From NCBI GenBank assembly GCA_019095985.1, contig CM032666.1, positions 4,975,783 through 5,039,782 on the forward strand: 64,000 bases of DNA, given 5' to 3'. The notes beneath the pieces are model-generated. The model saw only the letters and a list, made by a program, of their open reading frames with translations, had not been told where the DNA came from and made no database searches. Origin of the DNA: Streblospio benedicti. Lineage: Eukaryota > Annelida > Polychaeta > Spionida > Spionidae. Both the position numbers and the translations under genes were made by a program. The first letter of the stretch is position 1; each line of letters starts with the position of its first letter. Positions 1-13,400 of the stretch are shown here, piece by piece.

Positions 1-1142
1 AGCCAGAACGAGCGGAACAGCGAGAAACGGTGCTCTAGAATTGGTGAGAATGAAGATTCCAGACCAACATTAGTAGCTAGAATCACTAGAATTGCAGAAA
101 TCAATATGTAGTGCAGTTTATGTGGGGATTTTTTTGGCTTTCATTGTGATGGAAGCAAAGAATTGTGTGGGTGGGTGAATGGTTAAATCTTCAATACATT
201 GCTATAATCTTTTCTGTAAAACTGATACATTCAAATCATAAAGATTGTAATTACATTTTACCTGGTAAATATTCTTAACCAGGTAAATAATATAGACAGT
301 TCATAATATTAGTTTACCATTTAATCAGACAGTGTTGAAATAAAAAAACGTTAATATGTACCTTATTCCCCAGCATTATATATTTCATCAATTGATTAAA
401 CACATGCAAAATACTATTTATGCCATAACCTCAAGTCTCTATTAAATAATCAGCGTCTGGTGAAACCACTTGTAAAAAGTACAAACTTTCCAGGATTTTA
501 GGTACTTGCCTTTTTACTAGAAGCACATTAATACAAAAATAAAGAAAGAATGTTGTCCTCAATGTAACTCTTAAGGTTATTTACTTTTTGGATCAAATAA
601 TTACAACAATATGAGGGCGGCTCATAGCGCTACTGTGGTGCACTACTATTGGTCCCATTTCAAACAGGAGAACTCGAGTGCTTTTGATAGTGCTTTTGTT
701 TTCACAAACTATAGACATTGTAATCAAACATTTATAAACACTGAACAAATCATTAGCCTTCATTTGGGACAACATCCTGATAGAATTAATACTGACGGAG
801 ACTGTCTTTTGAAAGGCAAGAAATATCGCTCACAAAACCATGAGGAAACTAAAGCTACTAACTAGACTGACCAGCATTTCTTGGACTATACATGTGGTTT
901 ACTTGCAGTTCGTTCAAACACGTGAACTTTATATCATTAATTAAATCAAATCTTTAAGTAATTACTTAATGTGTTATTAATCACGGAAATGAATATTACT
1001 ATATTTTAATGATAATATTAGTATTGATGTAATCAAAGAATGTAAACACATCAACTGGGTGTTAGTACGAACTGGATGTCAACCAATTTAATATTTGCCC
1101 CTGCATGTTAATTCTTATAAACTTATAATCTCCCCATGGGTA
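1..1142. other. Non-coding, presumably intron of the receptor gene
   Basis: A+T-rich sequence. Short open frames around 593-865 resemble no family and have no coding signature. If the receptor gene continues to the left, this is part of the intron after the M1 exons. Confidence 0.4.
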
Positions 1143-2799
1143 TACTTTTCTGTTAAACTATAATTTGAACTAGTTTTTTGGTGAAAGCTTACCTGAAGCT
1201 TTCGGACATTCTCATGACCTTTTTCCCACAATGTTTTTGTCTTCATGAAATTGTGGTGTGATGATGCCGGCCCCCAGGATGTTGAGGTAGATTGCCGGAT
1301 GTTCGTGAGCCCCCAGGTTCTTATTCAAATCTGGTCTGAAGCTCCTAATGTAGATGGCCTCGTGCACTTTTTTTTCATATGGACTTTTGTCCCTATACAG
1401 TATCAAGTGTCATGTGGTGCTTTTGTCTGTCTGGGTTGATGGAGGTAAACATGTGCTTAAGCGCTACTTGGACGGTGGTGTTGGGCGAAACATGTCTTAA
1501 GAGTCTTGGATGTTTCACCAATGTATGAACTTGAACAGTTTTCTTTTTCCGTACCACCTCATTTGGTTTCGTACACTCCACTGCATATTTTTTCCATCTT
1601 GGTAGGGTCTTTTGGTGCGCACAATAACTGTCTAAGCATGTTCTTCGGTTTGAAATATGCACTACACCCATAATCCTGCATTATCTTTCTTACACCTTTA
1701 AACAAATTCTTGACATATGGAATGCCTACCATTACGTTCTTCTTATCGCCAGTGTCTTCTTTTCATTCCTGGTGTTACTTTCATCTTTCTGAGCTGAGCC
1801 TCGAGTTACAGACCAACTTGGATATTCACATTTCTCTAGAGCTTTGTTCACATGTATTCTTTCTGCTTTCCTGTCACTTTCATCAGTCATAACAGTTCTT
1901 GCTCTGTGGTGCAGTGTTTGCACCACACTCAATTTATGTTCCAAAGGATGGTTTAAACTGAAATGCAGATATTGATCTGTATGAGTTGGTTTCCCATATA
2001 TCTTCAGCTTCAAGCGCCTATTGTCTCTTTTGGCTGTTGAAGTTTCGAGAAAGGCTAATTCTCCGTCTTCTTCTCCCTTATTGGTAAACTTAATGTCTGA
2101 ATCGAGTGAATTCAGATGGTTAGTGAACTCCTCTGCATGACTGTATCGAGTCCAATTTGGTGTGAGTGTCATCCACATAGCGATACCACCAATGTGGAGG
2201 GTGGGGTGGAGTGGCAATGGCTCTCTTATCTATTCCCTCCATCATGGCATTGCACACACTCATAGATACCAAGGAGCCCATCTCTGCCCCATGAATTTGC
2301 TGGTAGAACTCGCCATTGTAGGTGAAGTATGTACATCCAAGTACTAATTCTGGATCTCCAGGACAGTAAGCCTGCAAACTCTTCTGGAGACAAGGTGGTT
2401 GTTGCGTGTAGTTTCCGATCTTTCAAGACTGTATGTGCTTCACAGCTTTGTTCACTGGTGCACTGGTGAAGAGTGCAGTCACATCGTATGATCGGAGTTT
2501 TGACCCTCTTCTATCTTTGATTTGTTTATGATGTCACGGACTTGTTTACAATTTTTGATGTACTTTTCTGTTTTGCCTATTGTTGGAGATATTATGCTGG
2601 CCAGATATTTCGAACATTTGCAGGTAATGCTGTCAATGCTGCTAACTTTTGGATGCAGGGCATGTTTTCCTTGTGGATCTTTTTGTCACACCATGAAGAG
2701 TAAGGCATTGTGGGAGGAAAGAGGTCATGAGAATGACTGAAAGCTTCAGGTGAGGTTTCACAAAAAAACTAGTTCAGGGTGTAGTTGAACACAAAAGTA
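1143..2799 (-). mobile_element. Penelope-like retroelement fragment with inverted flanking repeats
   Basis: Minus-strand coding remnants in order: a reverse-transcriptase part near 2377-2120 with FYQQIHGAEMGS and YRYVDDT (the F..FY.Q..G.AMGSP and RYVDDT signatures of Penelope-like elements), more RT C-terminal sequence at 2217-1732, and a GIY-YIG-type tail at 1406-1212 (KVHEAIYIR...P.LN.N.G). The coding body is flanked by inverted repeats of about 90 bases, 1143-1233 and 2706-2799 (ACTAGTTTTTTGGTG against its complement, CATTGTGGGA against TCCCACAATG). The copy is broken, over several frames, and lies inside the putative receptor intron. Penelope-like elements are LINE-like retroelements without LTRs. 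Confidence 0.75.
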
Positions 2800-3504
2800 A
2801 AAATGAAAACTTGAACAAATGAACATCCAACATATTCCCCATGGGTAATTTAATGCTGAGAATTTCTAAATATTTTTCTGCTTTCAAACTGATTTATCAT
2901 TATTTTACCACGTTTTCCGATAAATATCAGCATAACATGATTTCTCCTTTGAAATGAACAGGCAGGTATATTCACTGACTATGACTAGTGTACAAATTAG
3001 CAATTTATGGAAATGATACCTTTCCATGCTGTCCAAAATAAAACTGAATTATATTAAAATGACATGTATCTAACAGTCTATGATAAGCAAATCTTTGTTA
3101 TATATATGTATATGCACTAAATGTAGTAACTGCTAAAACAATAGCAATACTTGTTTTACAATAAAGTGTATATTTTAAATGACTACTGATACAAGTGACA
3201 AAAAATATATCTACACATAAATGTAATGCAAAATGAAATACAATTGTGCAATATTCAAATTAAAATGTGTTGATGATGCAGCTTGAATACAAGACCACAA
3301 CATGAGATGCAAAATGCTAATCACAGAGAAATTATATAGATTGTCAAAAAATACTATAAGAGGAGTGAGAATAAATATTTTTCTTCATTGGCCTATGGTT
3401 AAGGACATAAAATCCTTAAATGTGTTATATTAACACATTAAAAATTAAGAACTTCAAAGAATAGTGTCAGTTCATGCACACTAATTGTCATTTGTCTTTT
3501 ATCA
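2800..3504. other. Non-coding A+T-rich stretch
   Basis: No coding frame, repeat end or RNA gene that I can support. Probably intron. Confidence 0.4.
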
Positions 3505-3828
3505 TTCTTTTTCATGTAATTTCATTGGTTATCATGATCCAGAAGTATCTGATAACCCGGAGCGGGTCATCACCCCTCTTCGAAGAGGTGTGATACTATG
3601 GTTATCATGCTTGTACTCAACCGGACTACCTTTTCACATTTTTTAAAACAGTGCTGTAATTGTTCAGAAAAGAAATGATAATACAAAACCGGGTTCGTTG
3701 TGTAACATGAATTATTTTATCAGCTATTCGTTCTTGTGGTGCATCAGGCTCGCCCTTCGGGCTCGCCGTGAGACGCCCCAAGAACTCACCTGATAACATA
3801 ATTCATATTACAAACTCACCCAGTTTTG
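3505..3828. repeat. Hairpin MITE-like repeat, family D copy 1
   Basis: About 320 bases closely matching 42869-43203. The body holds nested palindromes: ATCACCCCTCTTCGAAGAGG and its surroundings, and a longer pair in which ACAAAACCGGGTTCG...AACATGAATTATTTTATCAG faces CTGATAACATAATTCAT...ACTCACCCAGTTTTGT. The middle carries GCATCAGGCTCGCCCTTCGG. No coding sequence. Likely a non-autonomous DNA element. Confidence 0.65.
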
Positions 3829-4362
3829 TCTATTACTTCCGATGATTTACTAAAGTGATATGTTTCTTAAACCAAACATTATGACATGAAACTGGCCATG
3901 ACAGCATGAAATGAAATTACTATAAAGCTATTCTAAATGATTGACCAATTGTTTTATTTTTGACAATGAGTGATTATTTTCGACTAACAAAATATGTAGT
4001 CCATCACTTTAAGTTTAGGATTTACGAAAGCATATCAGTGGTTATTTATTCTCACTCCGTAATCATAAAACAATTTCTATCTCGAGTTAAAACGGTTAAT
4101 GTGCCATATCATTAATAGTAACAGATCCAGTGATTGATAGAACCAGCCATTCAAAATGTTTTTTTTATAAAATATCAATAAAGCTTGTGGATAAATTATT
4201 AGGGTTAGGATTCAAACTTTCAAATTTGATACAAATATCAATGGTCAAACTGATATAGTTTGAGGCCTCTATGCTATATATTACAATATGAAATTCAGGA
4301 AAACAAATTGCGCGCTGGATCTGATACTGACTACTCTACGTGGAGACAATGTCTGTTCTCAC
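3829..4362. other. Non-coding, intron downstream of M1 exon B
   Basis: Begins in the reading direction of the gene with the GTGAGA donor at 4362. No pore-loop or M3 exon is visible. Confidence 0.5.
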
Positions 4363-4488
4363 CTCTGATTGGCTTGTTTCCACGGTCCAATCCGCTCGGG
4401 GACAACCACTCAAAAATAAAGATGGCCGCCCCAGAGGCATGGACACTAAACACAAGTATTAAGCACCATGATGGGTAGTCATAGGGCT
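4363..4488 (-). CDS. GRIN2-like M1 exon, copy B (second, interchangeable exon)
   Basis: A second 126-nt exon, 667 bases downstream of copy A in transcript direction, with a TCTTTCAG acceptor and a GTGAGA donor. It encodes EPYDYPSW, a different M1 helix ([17 protein letters not shown]) and [11 protein letters not shown], ending in the same phase. It shares about 20 of 43 residues with copy A, concentrated in the flanks ([14 protein letters not shown]), while the middle of the helix differs. Open reading frame, splice sites and key residues are intact, so it does not look like a dead exon. Mutually exclusive use is my inference; inclusion of both would also keep the frame but would give two M1 helices. 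Confidence 0.82.
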
Positions 4489-7400
4489 CTGAAAGATAAC
4501 AAAGCAGAGAACACATAAACAGAGAGTAAAGGTGATGCTCAGGTATTTCCTCTGGGATGGCTTGAACTGCGCTAGTTTGTTGATGTTCATGCAAAACAAA
4601 GACGATAGATGTGAATTACATGAGGAGACACCATATGAATGTAACAAAACAGAAACATGTCTAAATTTGGTTTGCTTTGGAAGATTGGCTAAATAATGAA
4701 ACTATATATTAAATGGGGGAATGTTATCAACAAGAATTTTTGTAGTTTTGAGCTTTCTTTACTTTATCAAATGTGTCTCTCCTAGAGTTCTTAAAGTAGG
4801 TACATTAGGAGTCAGATTATCACTCATGCCACGAAAAGAGTGCTGAATGTTCATGCTGCAATCATGGAATCAAAAGTCAAATACTGAAAACAAAGTGAAA
4901 AAAGAATAATTAAATGGAGACAAAGCAGGCAAAAAGCTGAAGCTAGAATGTAGCATGTTGAAGATTAACGTACTAATTATAACGATGACTGTTATCACGT
5001 GCAGATTTCAATCTTCAAGATGTTACAGACTTTTTTGCTTGTATGTTAACAAATTGTTCCTGAAAAGCACAATTGACATGTGTGTGCGTGCATCAACAAT
5101 GTTTTCATAGGGACCATCTTCAAAAAGACCAGTGTGCACGCACAAGGAGTTTTACCTTTGGGAGGGACCATCTCCATATTAAAGCCATGCGGGCTTAGCC
5201 ATTCAAATATGAATACAGTAAGAGCCATCACTTGAAAACTCAAGACTAGGATGAATGTCCACGACAAGCCATCAAAAGGCTCTGAAAACCAAAATTGCAA
5301 ATGTTTCTGAGCATTAGTTTTATGTCTATGTGTATATTGGCTTCTGAAATCAAAGAGTTACATGTGTACTTTTGTTTTGGATCACTTAAAAAAATTGCAA
5401 TATTGAAGATATAATGATACAATCAGCAATGGAAAATAGTTATAGGCATCTACTAACTACTCTACAAATAAAACGTACAATATCATACTGTATCAAATTG
5501 TTCATTCTTGTCAAACATTTGCTGACTAAAATGATGATGCAGGGTTTTAATAATATGAATGTTGTAGATATCCATTGAGCTCATTTTTTTAAATGGACTC
5601 CACCTTGTTTGTTCAAAATACTAGTAAACAGACTGACGAAGTAGATTGAAATTAAGATATTTCTATTTGTTGATGTGGAAGAGCAAACACCAGTGTTCTA
5701 TACTATAATTTAGAAATTCAAACATTGGATTCGAACAATATATTTTAGAAAAATAACAATAATTAGAAAAGAAAAATCAAACAAACAATTAGATAACATT
5801 CGAGAGAAATATCCTATTTTGAGATAGGTTTCCGTAAAAGTATTTATAAAATTCAGATATATTTTCATATTCTTTGATTTGTCATTGAAAGCAATTCTAA
5901 GTCTATGGGGTAGACACTGCCCATCACCCTCTTACCATTTAAGTCACTAGTGCTGTGAATTTGTGAACCCATACCATGAAAGCAATCAATTGAATGCATC
6001 CATTAGTGTAAGTTCACATGCAAGGGATGTAAATAATCTGGGCGATGAAGCGACATCGCTCTAGCAATGTTTGTGTTCACATAGCAGACAATTTTGACAC
6101 GATTGATCAGGAAATTTTCCAGTGATGGACAGAAAGTAGGGGAACATGAAAGGGTTTGAAAAATGCCACATTGCTTTGTTACTCTCGACTCAAGCGATTT
6201 TTCCAGTACATGAGTGAAAAAATCTCCTGAGTGACAAAGCTATGTCGCTAGCACGGGAATACTATTCAAACATATTTGATGGAAAAAACGTCAGTCGCCT
6301 CGTTGCTAGGACGCTAGGGATATGTGAACGTACACTTAAAAATGTGGAAGGAATGCTGGGGCTGAGATATCATAGATGCATTATTCAGAACACTCAATGA
6401 TCACTCAGCCATTAATTTATAACCAATTTCATCTAACCTACTTAAAACCCTTCCAAATTATGAATACAATCTACCATTCTATATTCAACTAGAGACTGAC
6501 CTAAGAATGCGGTGGGTGAGATGACGCCATCCCTCACAGCCACAATGATGGTGATGCCTGTTTCTAGAAAGGGCACTGAGAAATCAATAACATTGTTGCG
6601 CTCAGGTGTGATCTTGAGTGATGTCATCACCATGTCAGCCTTCTCATCCATGATACTCTTAACCAGACCATTCCAGTCACCGATGTTCTGGAAAATAGTT
6701 CTAGAGGCTGAAGAGAGGTCATTTGAAGATGAGCAGTACATTAAACAGATGCAACAGTGGAAACAAGTGATTTCCACTCATATAATCTTAAAACAATCAT
6801 GGCTATAAAATCATTTAAGTGACTACACATATCTTACGTTCATGAAGTATTCAACTTACTGTATCGAATGCGCCCCACTTTCGGTCCTCTACTTCAAATA
6901 ACTCAAACTCAAAGCCTACGTCTTTACTTAGCATTCTGAAACATAAGACGATGTGTCTTATAACAACTTGTGGGAAAATATAAAAGTCGAAGTGCACTGC
7001 ATTTGATTGGAGGAACTGTTATTATAATCACTGCATTACGTACAGCGTTAAAAAATACACATTACCATGGTATTCTAATTTATCAATCGTTACTAGGTCA
7101 ATTGTACTAATTAGTTGAATATACAAGAAGACATAGAATATTACAAGATCTGTTACATTTTCCAATGCTCATTTTTTTAGGTAAAATCAAATTAGATAAT
7201 TTTTATTAAAAAATTACTAGTTTTCTGCAATTTGTGTAAATGTATACCCAAGCTGATTCCACTAAACAGCACAAATGTACTTTTGAGCAATGTAAATTAT
7301 TAAATCAAGTCCATAGCGACGCCTGCAATTTTGGTGTTGTAATTCTAGAACCGTAATGCACTATGTCATTAGATCTTCTGATGTAGACGAAATGATCTTT

Positions 7401-10400
7401 GAGAATATGATACAGAAAACAACATGATTAATAAGAATTCCCTCATTGCATGCATATGGCATGGAAATTTTAGATTTCTTGCATGACTTTTGCTAGTGTA
7501 GTTTTATTATGCACCCATGTAAATACAATGTATGGGGACTAAAACATGCACTAAAACATAGGAGAAAGTAGAAATGGTTTTAGTTATAAATAAGTAGATT
7601 GAATGAAGAGCCATATATTTCACTTTGCAGGCCCAACTGGAATCCACAATTTAGATTAAAAATGTTCATATTTTATGAGAGCATGCTATTTTGGCAGACT
7701 GGAGTCTTTTAACATGAAGCAGGCATGCTGTTTCTTTAATAATTGAGTGGGTTCACCAATATGCACCAAGAGATATACATCATAATGCATGTGCGTTACT
7801 GATGATGAGTGGGTGACAATTTTTATTTTCAAGTCGCATGACAATTACAGTAATACAGAAGGTGTGGTACTCATGTTACACTCTCAATTGAGCGAAGAGT
7901 ACAGTACATGCAAGATTATTACTTGAGTGTGCATGAACACTGTTCACTGGTAATTAAGGGATTGTGAAGTGCTTTTGTGACTATGTATGCAATGTCAGAT
8001 TTTGTGAATATTCTCAGCCACATCAAAGTTCATATATCTATGCATGTTAATTTGCTGACATCAAGTTCATGGAGTAACATTTTCTATCATAACTAAACAA
8101 TGGTCTTGAATATCAAAATAAAGATTGTAGGAATATCAAAATAAAGATTGTAGGAATGAAACGCTATTTTTTTGCCAGATCTATTTTGTAATCTAATTAT
8201 TCTGATTGGTTTACATAAAAGTGAACGCTTACATGAAAATGGCATTTTTCAGTCTCTTTGAGAGACAGAGTCAGACATTTTGAACATTCCGAAATTTGGG
8301 ATTATGTCCCATGATCAGAACAGCAAAGTTTGTTTATATTTTTGATTTCCCTATACATTACTATAACACTTGAGTGATCAGCCATGTGTATGCAAATTAA
8401 AATATTGCTGTTCTAATCACAGGATCTAATCCCCAAACTAGGCTTGTTTAAAATGTTGGACTCTGTCTCTCACAGTAACTGAAAAAAGCCACTATGGGCA
8501 TACTTCTATTGCTATTGGCATACTTCTATTGGAAGGGGAGGCATTTTTTTAGAGGTGGGCGTTAAATGGAGCTAGGCGATTATTAACGTAGGTAATGCAT
8601 AGAGTACAACAGGCCGAAAGGCTAGTCTACTGCCTGTCTACGGCCAAAATCTTATACTGATACAGACCGTACACACAAAGGATTTAACCGCACAATGTTC
8701 GTACAGATACGGTACTGGCGCATTGCATTCCCTGTACCATGAACCTATGGATGCCATACTTTAGACACTGTGCGTAAGTTGTACGCGAGTACAACGCATG
8801 TTCAAAGCATGTTGACCTCACAGCCACTTCAAGTGAATGATCCCCTCTGCAAACGGACTCATAAAGCACAGAGACAGTGCTGCATGTGCCCATAACTATA
8901 CAGGTGTTACACCATGCAGAAAACGCCATAGACACCGCAAACCAGAACAAGCTGTGTGGTTAAACTGTCCGCAAGTTCGGTTGTGCCCCTCGCTTAAGTC
9001 ATAGCATTCTTCTTTTAAATGATACATGATTTTTAGGAGCTTTACACAATGCATCTTTGTTATAATGCATTATATTTTGAAGATGATCGCAAGGTTGAAA
9101 ATATTTATTTAAAATGTGAATAAAAAAGATGTTGGTTCTATCATTTATAACATTATGAAATCAACACAGACTTGCACATTGATCATAAAAAGCTTTGATT
9201 GGAGGTAGAGGGGGTGTTTATTAGAGGTAGGTGTGTAACAGAATTCCTGCCAGCTCAGAGGGGTGGGGGTGGGGGGCGTTTAATAGAGGTAGGCAAGTAT
9301 TAGAGGTATGCCATTATCAGAAGATTTACGGTACATGTAAAGTATATATTGGACATGATTATTCTTTATCTCTATGCGTGAGGGTATACTTGTGTGTGTG
9401 GAAGTTGGTATGTTTTACTAACCTCAGCAAGTCTATACAGAGTCCGGAGCAGCACTGGTACAGGGATGAATTGGTTGTGGCGTTCACAATGCTGAAAGTA
9501 CCACACAATGAACATCAAACATTGCAACAAATAGATGAGGAATATATATTATAATATATATTACATTGATTGGTTGCATAGATTATGCCATACAAAATTA
9601 AATTGCAATCTAGTATTATTCAAACATTTTTTGTTGTTTTCAGAACACAGAATAGGTTCTTACAACATTAAGCCTCGCATTATTTACAGTTTTAGCTTCA
9701 ATCATATCTGTGACCAATCTTTAGATTAACTGAACATGATAGGTAGTCATTCTCAAAAATATTACTGAATACATATATCTATTACTGACAATAAAATTAA
9801 TAAACCCATTCAATGATTCATTTGAACCCATGACTAAAGATTAAGAATGTTCATACAGTAGAAAATATACCTCTATCATGAATAATTACGGATAACAAAT
9901 TTTGTGTTATCTGAAGGTTAGTTTCATTTCTCTTCAACGATAATACAAACATCAGTAGGTTGTCTTTAATAGAAGGCATCTCAAGCATTTTACTGTTATC
10001 CCAACAGATTCGAGATGACCAGTTTGTACTGTATCTTCATTAGCTTAAAAATTCTTCATTAGCATATCTACTATGTGGAGTTTGTGGACCCTAATAATCA
10101 TACCCCATCATAACCCGATGATTATCAAAACTGGTTTAAAACTCGCACATCATGCCTATGTTGCTTATTCAGATCTCTATTAGTTTTCACCTCACAGCCA
10201 AAAACCAGTCACTGTAATTGTACACACACACAAAATAATTGCATATAATTGTTCTAAAATGCATGATTCATAACGTTGTTTGATATTTTCCAGTGCCATT
10301 TATGAATGTAACTTCAGCACTATTAATATGTGATTAAGAGGATATTATTAAAGTACTATATAAAAAGTTATAAAAGCAAGTATGTTTGAATCATGATGTT

Positions 10401-13400
10401 CAGCATATGACTCGCCAAAATGTCCTTGATTTCGTCAAGAACGTCCTGCCCCTACTTGTATTCTGTTCCCTGTCATCATTAAATTTTGAGATTTTTTCTA
10501 TCAACCAACTATTATTCCGCCACCACCTGTGTCTCCTTAGATTTTATTATTAAAAATAAATCATATCATAATGTTCTCTTCGTTATCTCTGGCAAATCTA
10601 GGCTTAAGTCACTAATTCAAAATTGTATACACGTAATAAGGAAAACTCTAATTGGTTTTTAAACAACAAAGATACTATGAATTATGTGAAATATGGTTTG
10701 TATACATGTATGTATTTACTTCAACAATTCAACGATAACGTCAAAAATTAAATCATTGGCCTCTATAGTCGAGAGTGGGTCCGCATAATAATGGCATGTT
10801 TATGTGTGTGTAACATTATTGTGCAAGTGCAAGTGTGTGCAAGTGTACTCACTTGATGGTCTCGTTAAGTGGTGCGACCCTGCACAGCTTGGCTTGGGGA
10901 GAACATGTTCCTGTCTTGGGATCAGGATTGTCTTTCACAACATACGGCTTCTCTTCTAGAGTTACCACCTATAAAACCAATTTTTTTACCTCATTAATGA
11001 TTGACTTATGAATATGGTATCATAGCAAGTGTATATTGTAAAAAGTTTGCTGAGAGCATGATATATAGTAGATCCGAGGAGGGTGTAGATCAGGGGTATG
11101 CTTCTACTTCATATTAAATTTTAGCTAATTTCTCACTTTACATTTCACAATTCACTTTTGCTACTGAACTTGTATTCTATTTATACAATTTTTCCGCTTC
11201 TCACTTAATTTCTAAAGTCATTTTCCACTTCATCCTTATAGGAAATCAGCACCCTCATAGTGTACACAATGCTTTATACGTGAACTAGAACGTTATCAAA
11301 CAAGTGATAGGGCTAGTAGCCTGTCTTTATGTGGTTCCAGTGGGAATATATGAACATATTTCATGAACAGGCTTCTTTACCTCCGATGTTCTGTCCCCAT
11401 TACCACAAAATGTACTAAACTTGTACCATATTTCACTGAATAAAGGGAAAGCATTGTTGGTTATTACATGTACGTCTTTTTCTGTGGCTGTAGACTTAAT
11501 TTGGAATTTAAAATGTAAAATAGACTTCGAAGAATAATCTTATTTAATTTATGAGGAGAGTTTTCGACACGTGAGTGTCCTCTTCACAGAAATTCAATTT
11601 TTCATAACTGATCAAGATATAGCTTGAAAAGATTTTGCCAAAAAGATAAAGCAGTGTTTGGTGTGCAGAAAATTTCATATATAGTGCTGGCTTTGTGTAT
11701 ATTTCAGGTAACTGGTATCGAGTGGTGATTAATAAAACTTGTTATAGATTCAAATGGCAGCTGCCTGATATTAGCGCATACAAGTACCTTGAGGTGATAT
11801 TTCTCTGGTCGTCCCTTAGGTGGAGTATGCAGGTCTCCTGGCCATGTGATGTCGTCCATCACCAGCCCACCCTTGTTTGACCATGTCCCTATCTGAAAAA
11901 TCCAGTAAATATGGTAAAGCAGTCATCAGTCTTTAAAAATCTTAATCCATAGATACAGTACAAAATATTTTATTGACACTCGATCCACAAAATTATTCAT
12001 ATAGACTGTGTCTCAGAGACAGTCTGTCACACAACCTCCACCCAAGATTTTACCAGATATCAGGTGTGAAATGTACCCGTGGAGAACACTGATCACGGTA
12101 CAATAAACCATCTAAATGATCACCACTCGGAGCTCCGCTTATCTTTGGTGTTATCATGTTCACGGCATTGAATCGGTCACCAGTTAATGTGCGTAATCAA
12201 CAGCTTCGGTGTGGAAATGAATAGCTTTTGTGCGGTAAATGTTTACTTTTGAAATCAGCCGTTTGGATTTTTCACTGTAAAGAGGGTGAAAATCAATCTT
12301 GAGCACAATTTTTTTCGTCCATGCACTATAAGAATACCCCTGGCACATACTGATGAGTTTTATCTCCACTCACATGGGTTGGTTTCTGCTGCTAAGTCTG
12401 CAATACATAACCACCCCCCTTCAAAATTGGTGTCATCTGATAGAAAATGATGGACAATGTGGTTATAAAAGCTTAATTCAGGCAACATATGGAGAAGAAT
12501 GTATCTCAAAGTTGATAGAAATAGATTACACTAATCCTATGCTTTTTAATTACATATAATTGCACAAAAATACTTAAGTTGTGGTAAGCTGTGATCAACA
12601 GTTTTCGTGTGAGGAGCAAACCAGTTTCTTTGGATTTGGAGACTTAACACAATATATAAGTTGATAATCTAGATGCAATGCATAAGGTAGTTTTCAGTCA
12701 AGTATATGCTAAACAGCTGACCCATATTAGGGCTTGACAAAACAATACAAGGCAAAATATCGCTTATTTTGTGACAGTAGACAGCCATATGGAAGAAGGG
12801 TCTTCAACTATTGCAGACTTAGCAGCAAAAGCCAGACCATGCAAGTGGACATACTAATCGTTCATAGACACTACATATATTCCCATTGTGCATGGACCAT
12901 ATAAATTGTGCCAAAGACAGATATTCATACTACCTACAGTAAAAAATTCAGAACCTCCTATTTCAAAAGTAAACAATTACCTCACCAAAGCTGTTGATTT
13001 CGCATATTAACTGGGGATCGATTGAACACTGTGATGTTTGGTGGACTCAAAGTGAAAGCTAACTTTATAAAATATGTAAATTCATTTAAACAACTTGGAA
13101 ATTTGGAAGTTATAATATTATTTCTAATTCATTGTATTGATTTACACTACAATTGAACTTTTATAATAACTTTACAAAGCTTTAATTTTCACATTTCGCA
13201 TTCAAAATGTTCATGCCTGAGGTTCATGCTATAGATTTTTACATTGCAGATGGTCATGTTCATTTTATTTAAGAATATTGGATTATCTAGCATATTGGTT
13301 GGATATAATTTATTTTTGAATGGTACTTTATGGTGATTGCATTGCTTCAGCAGCTGAAGCGAAAGCCTTGTGTTCACATCGTTTCTAACTAGATCAAAAG

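Noticed and set aside
4363-4488. M1 exon copy B as a dead duplicate
   Set aside because: Open frame, correct phase on both sides, good acceptor and donor, and conserved flank residues after about 50% divergence argue for continued use.
8684-8950. Cysteine-rich minus-strand frame as an exon of a secreted protein
   Set aside because: It lies within a receptor intron in a segment that looks like an unclassified repeat; no splice borders or homologue.
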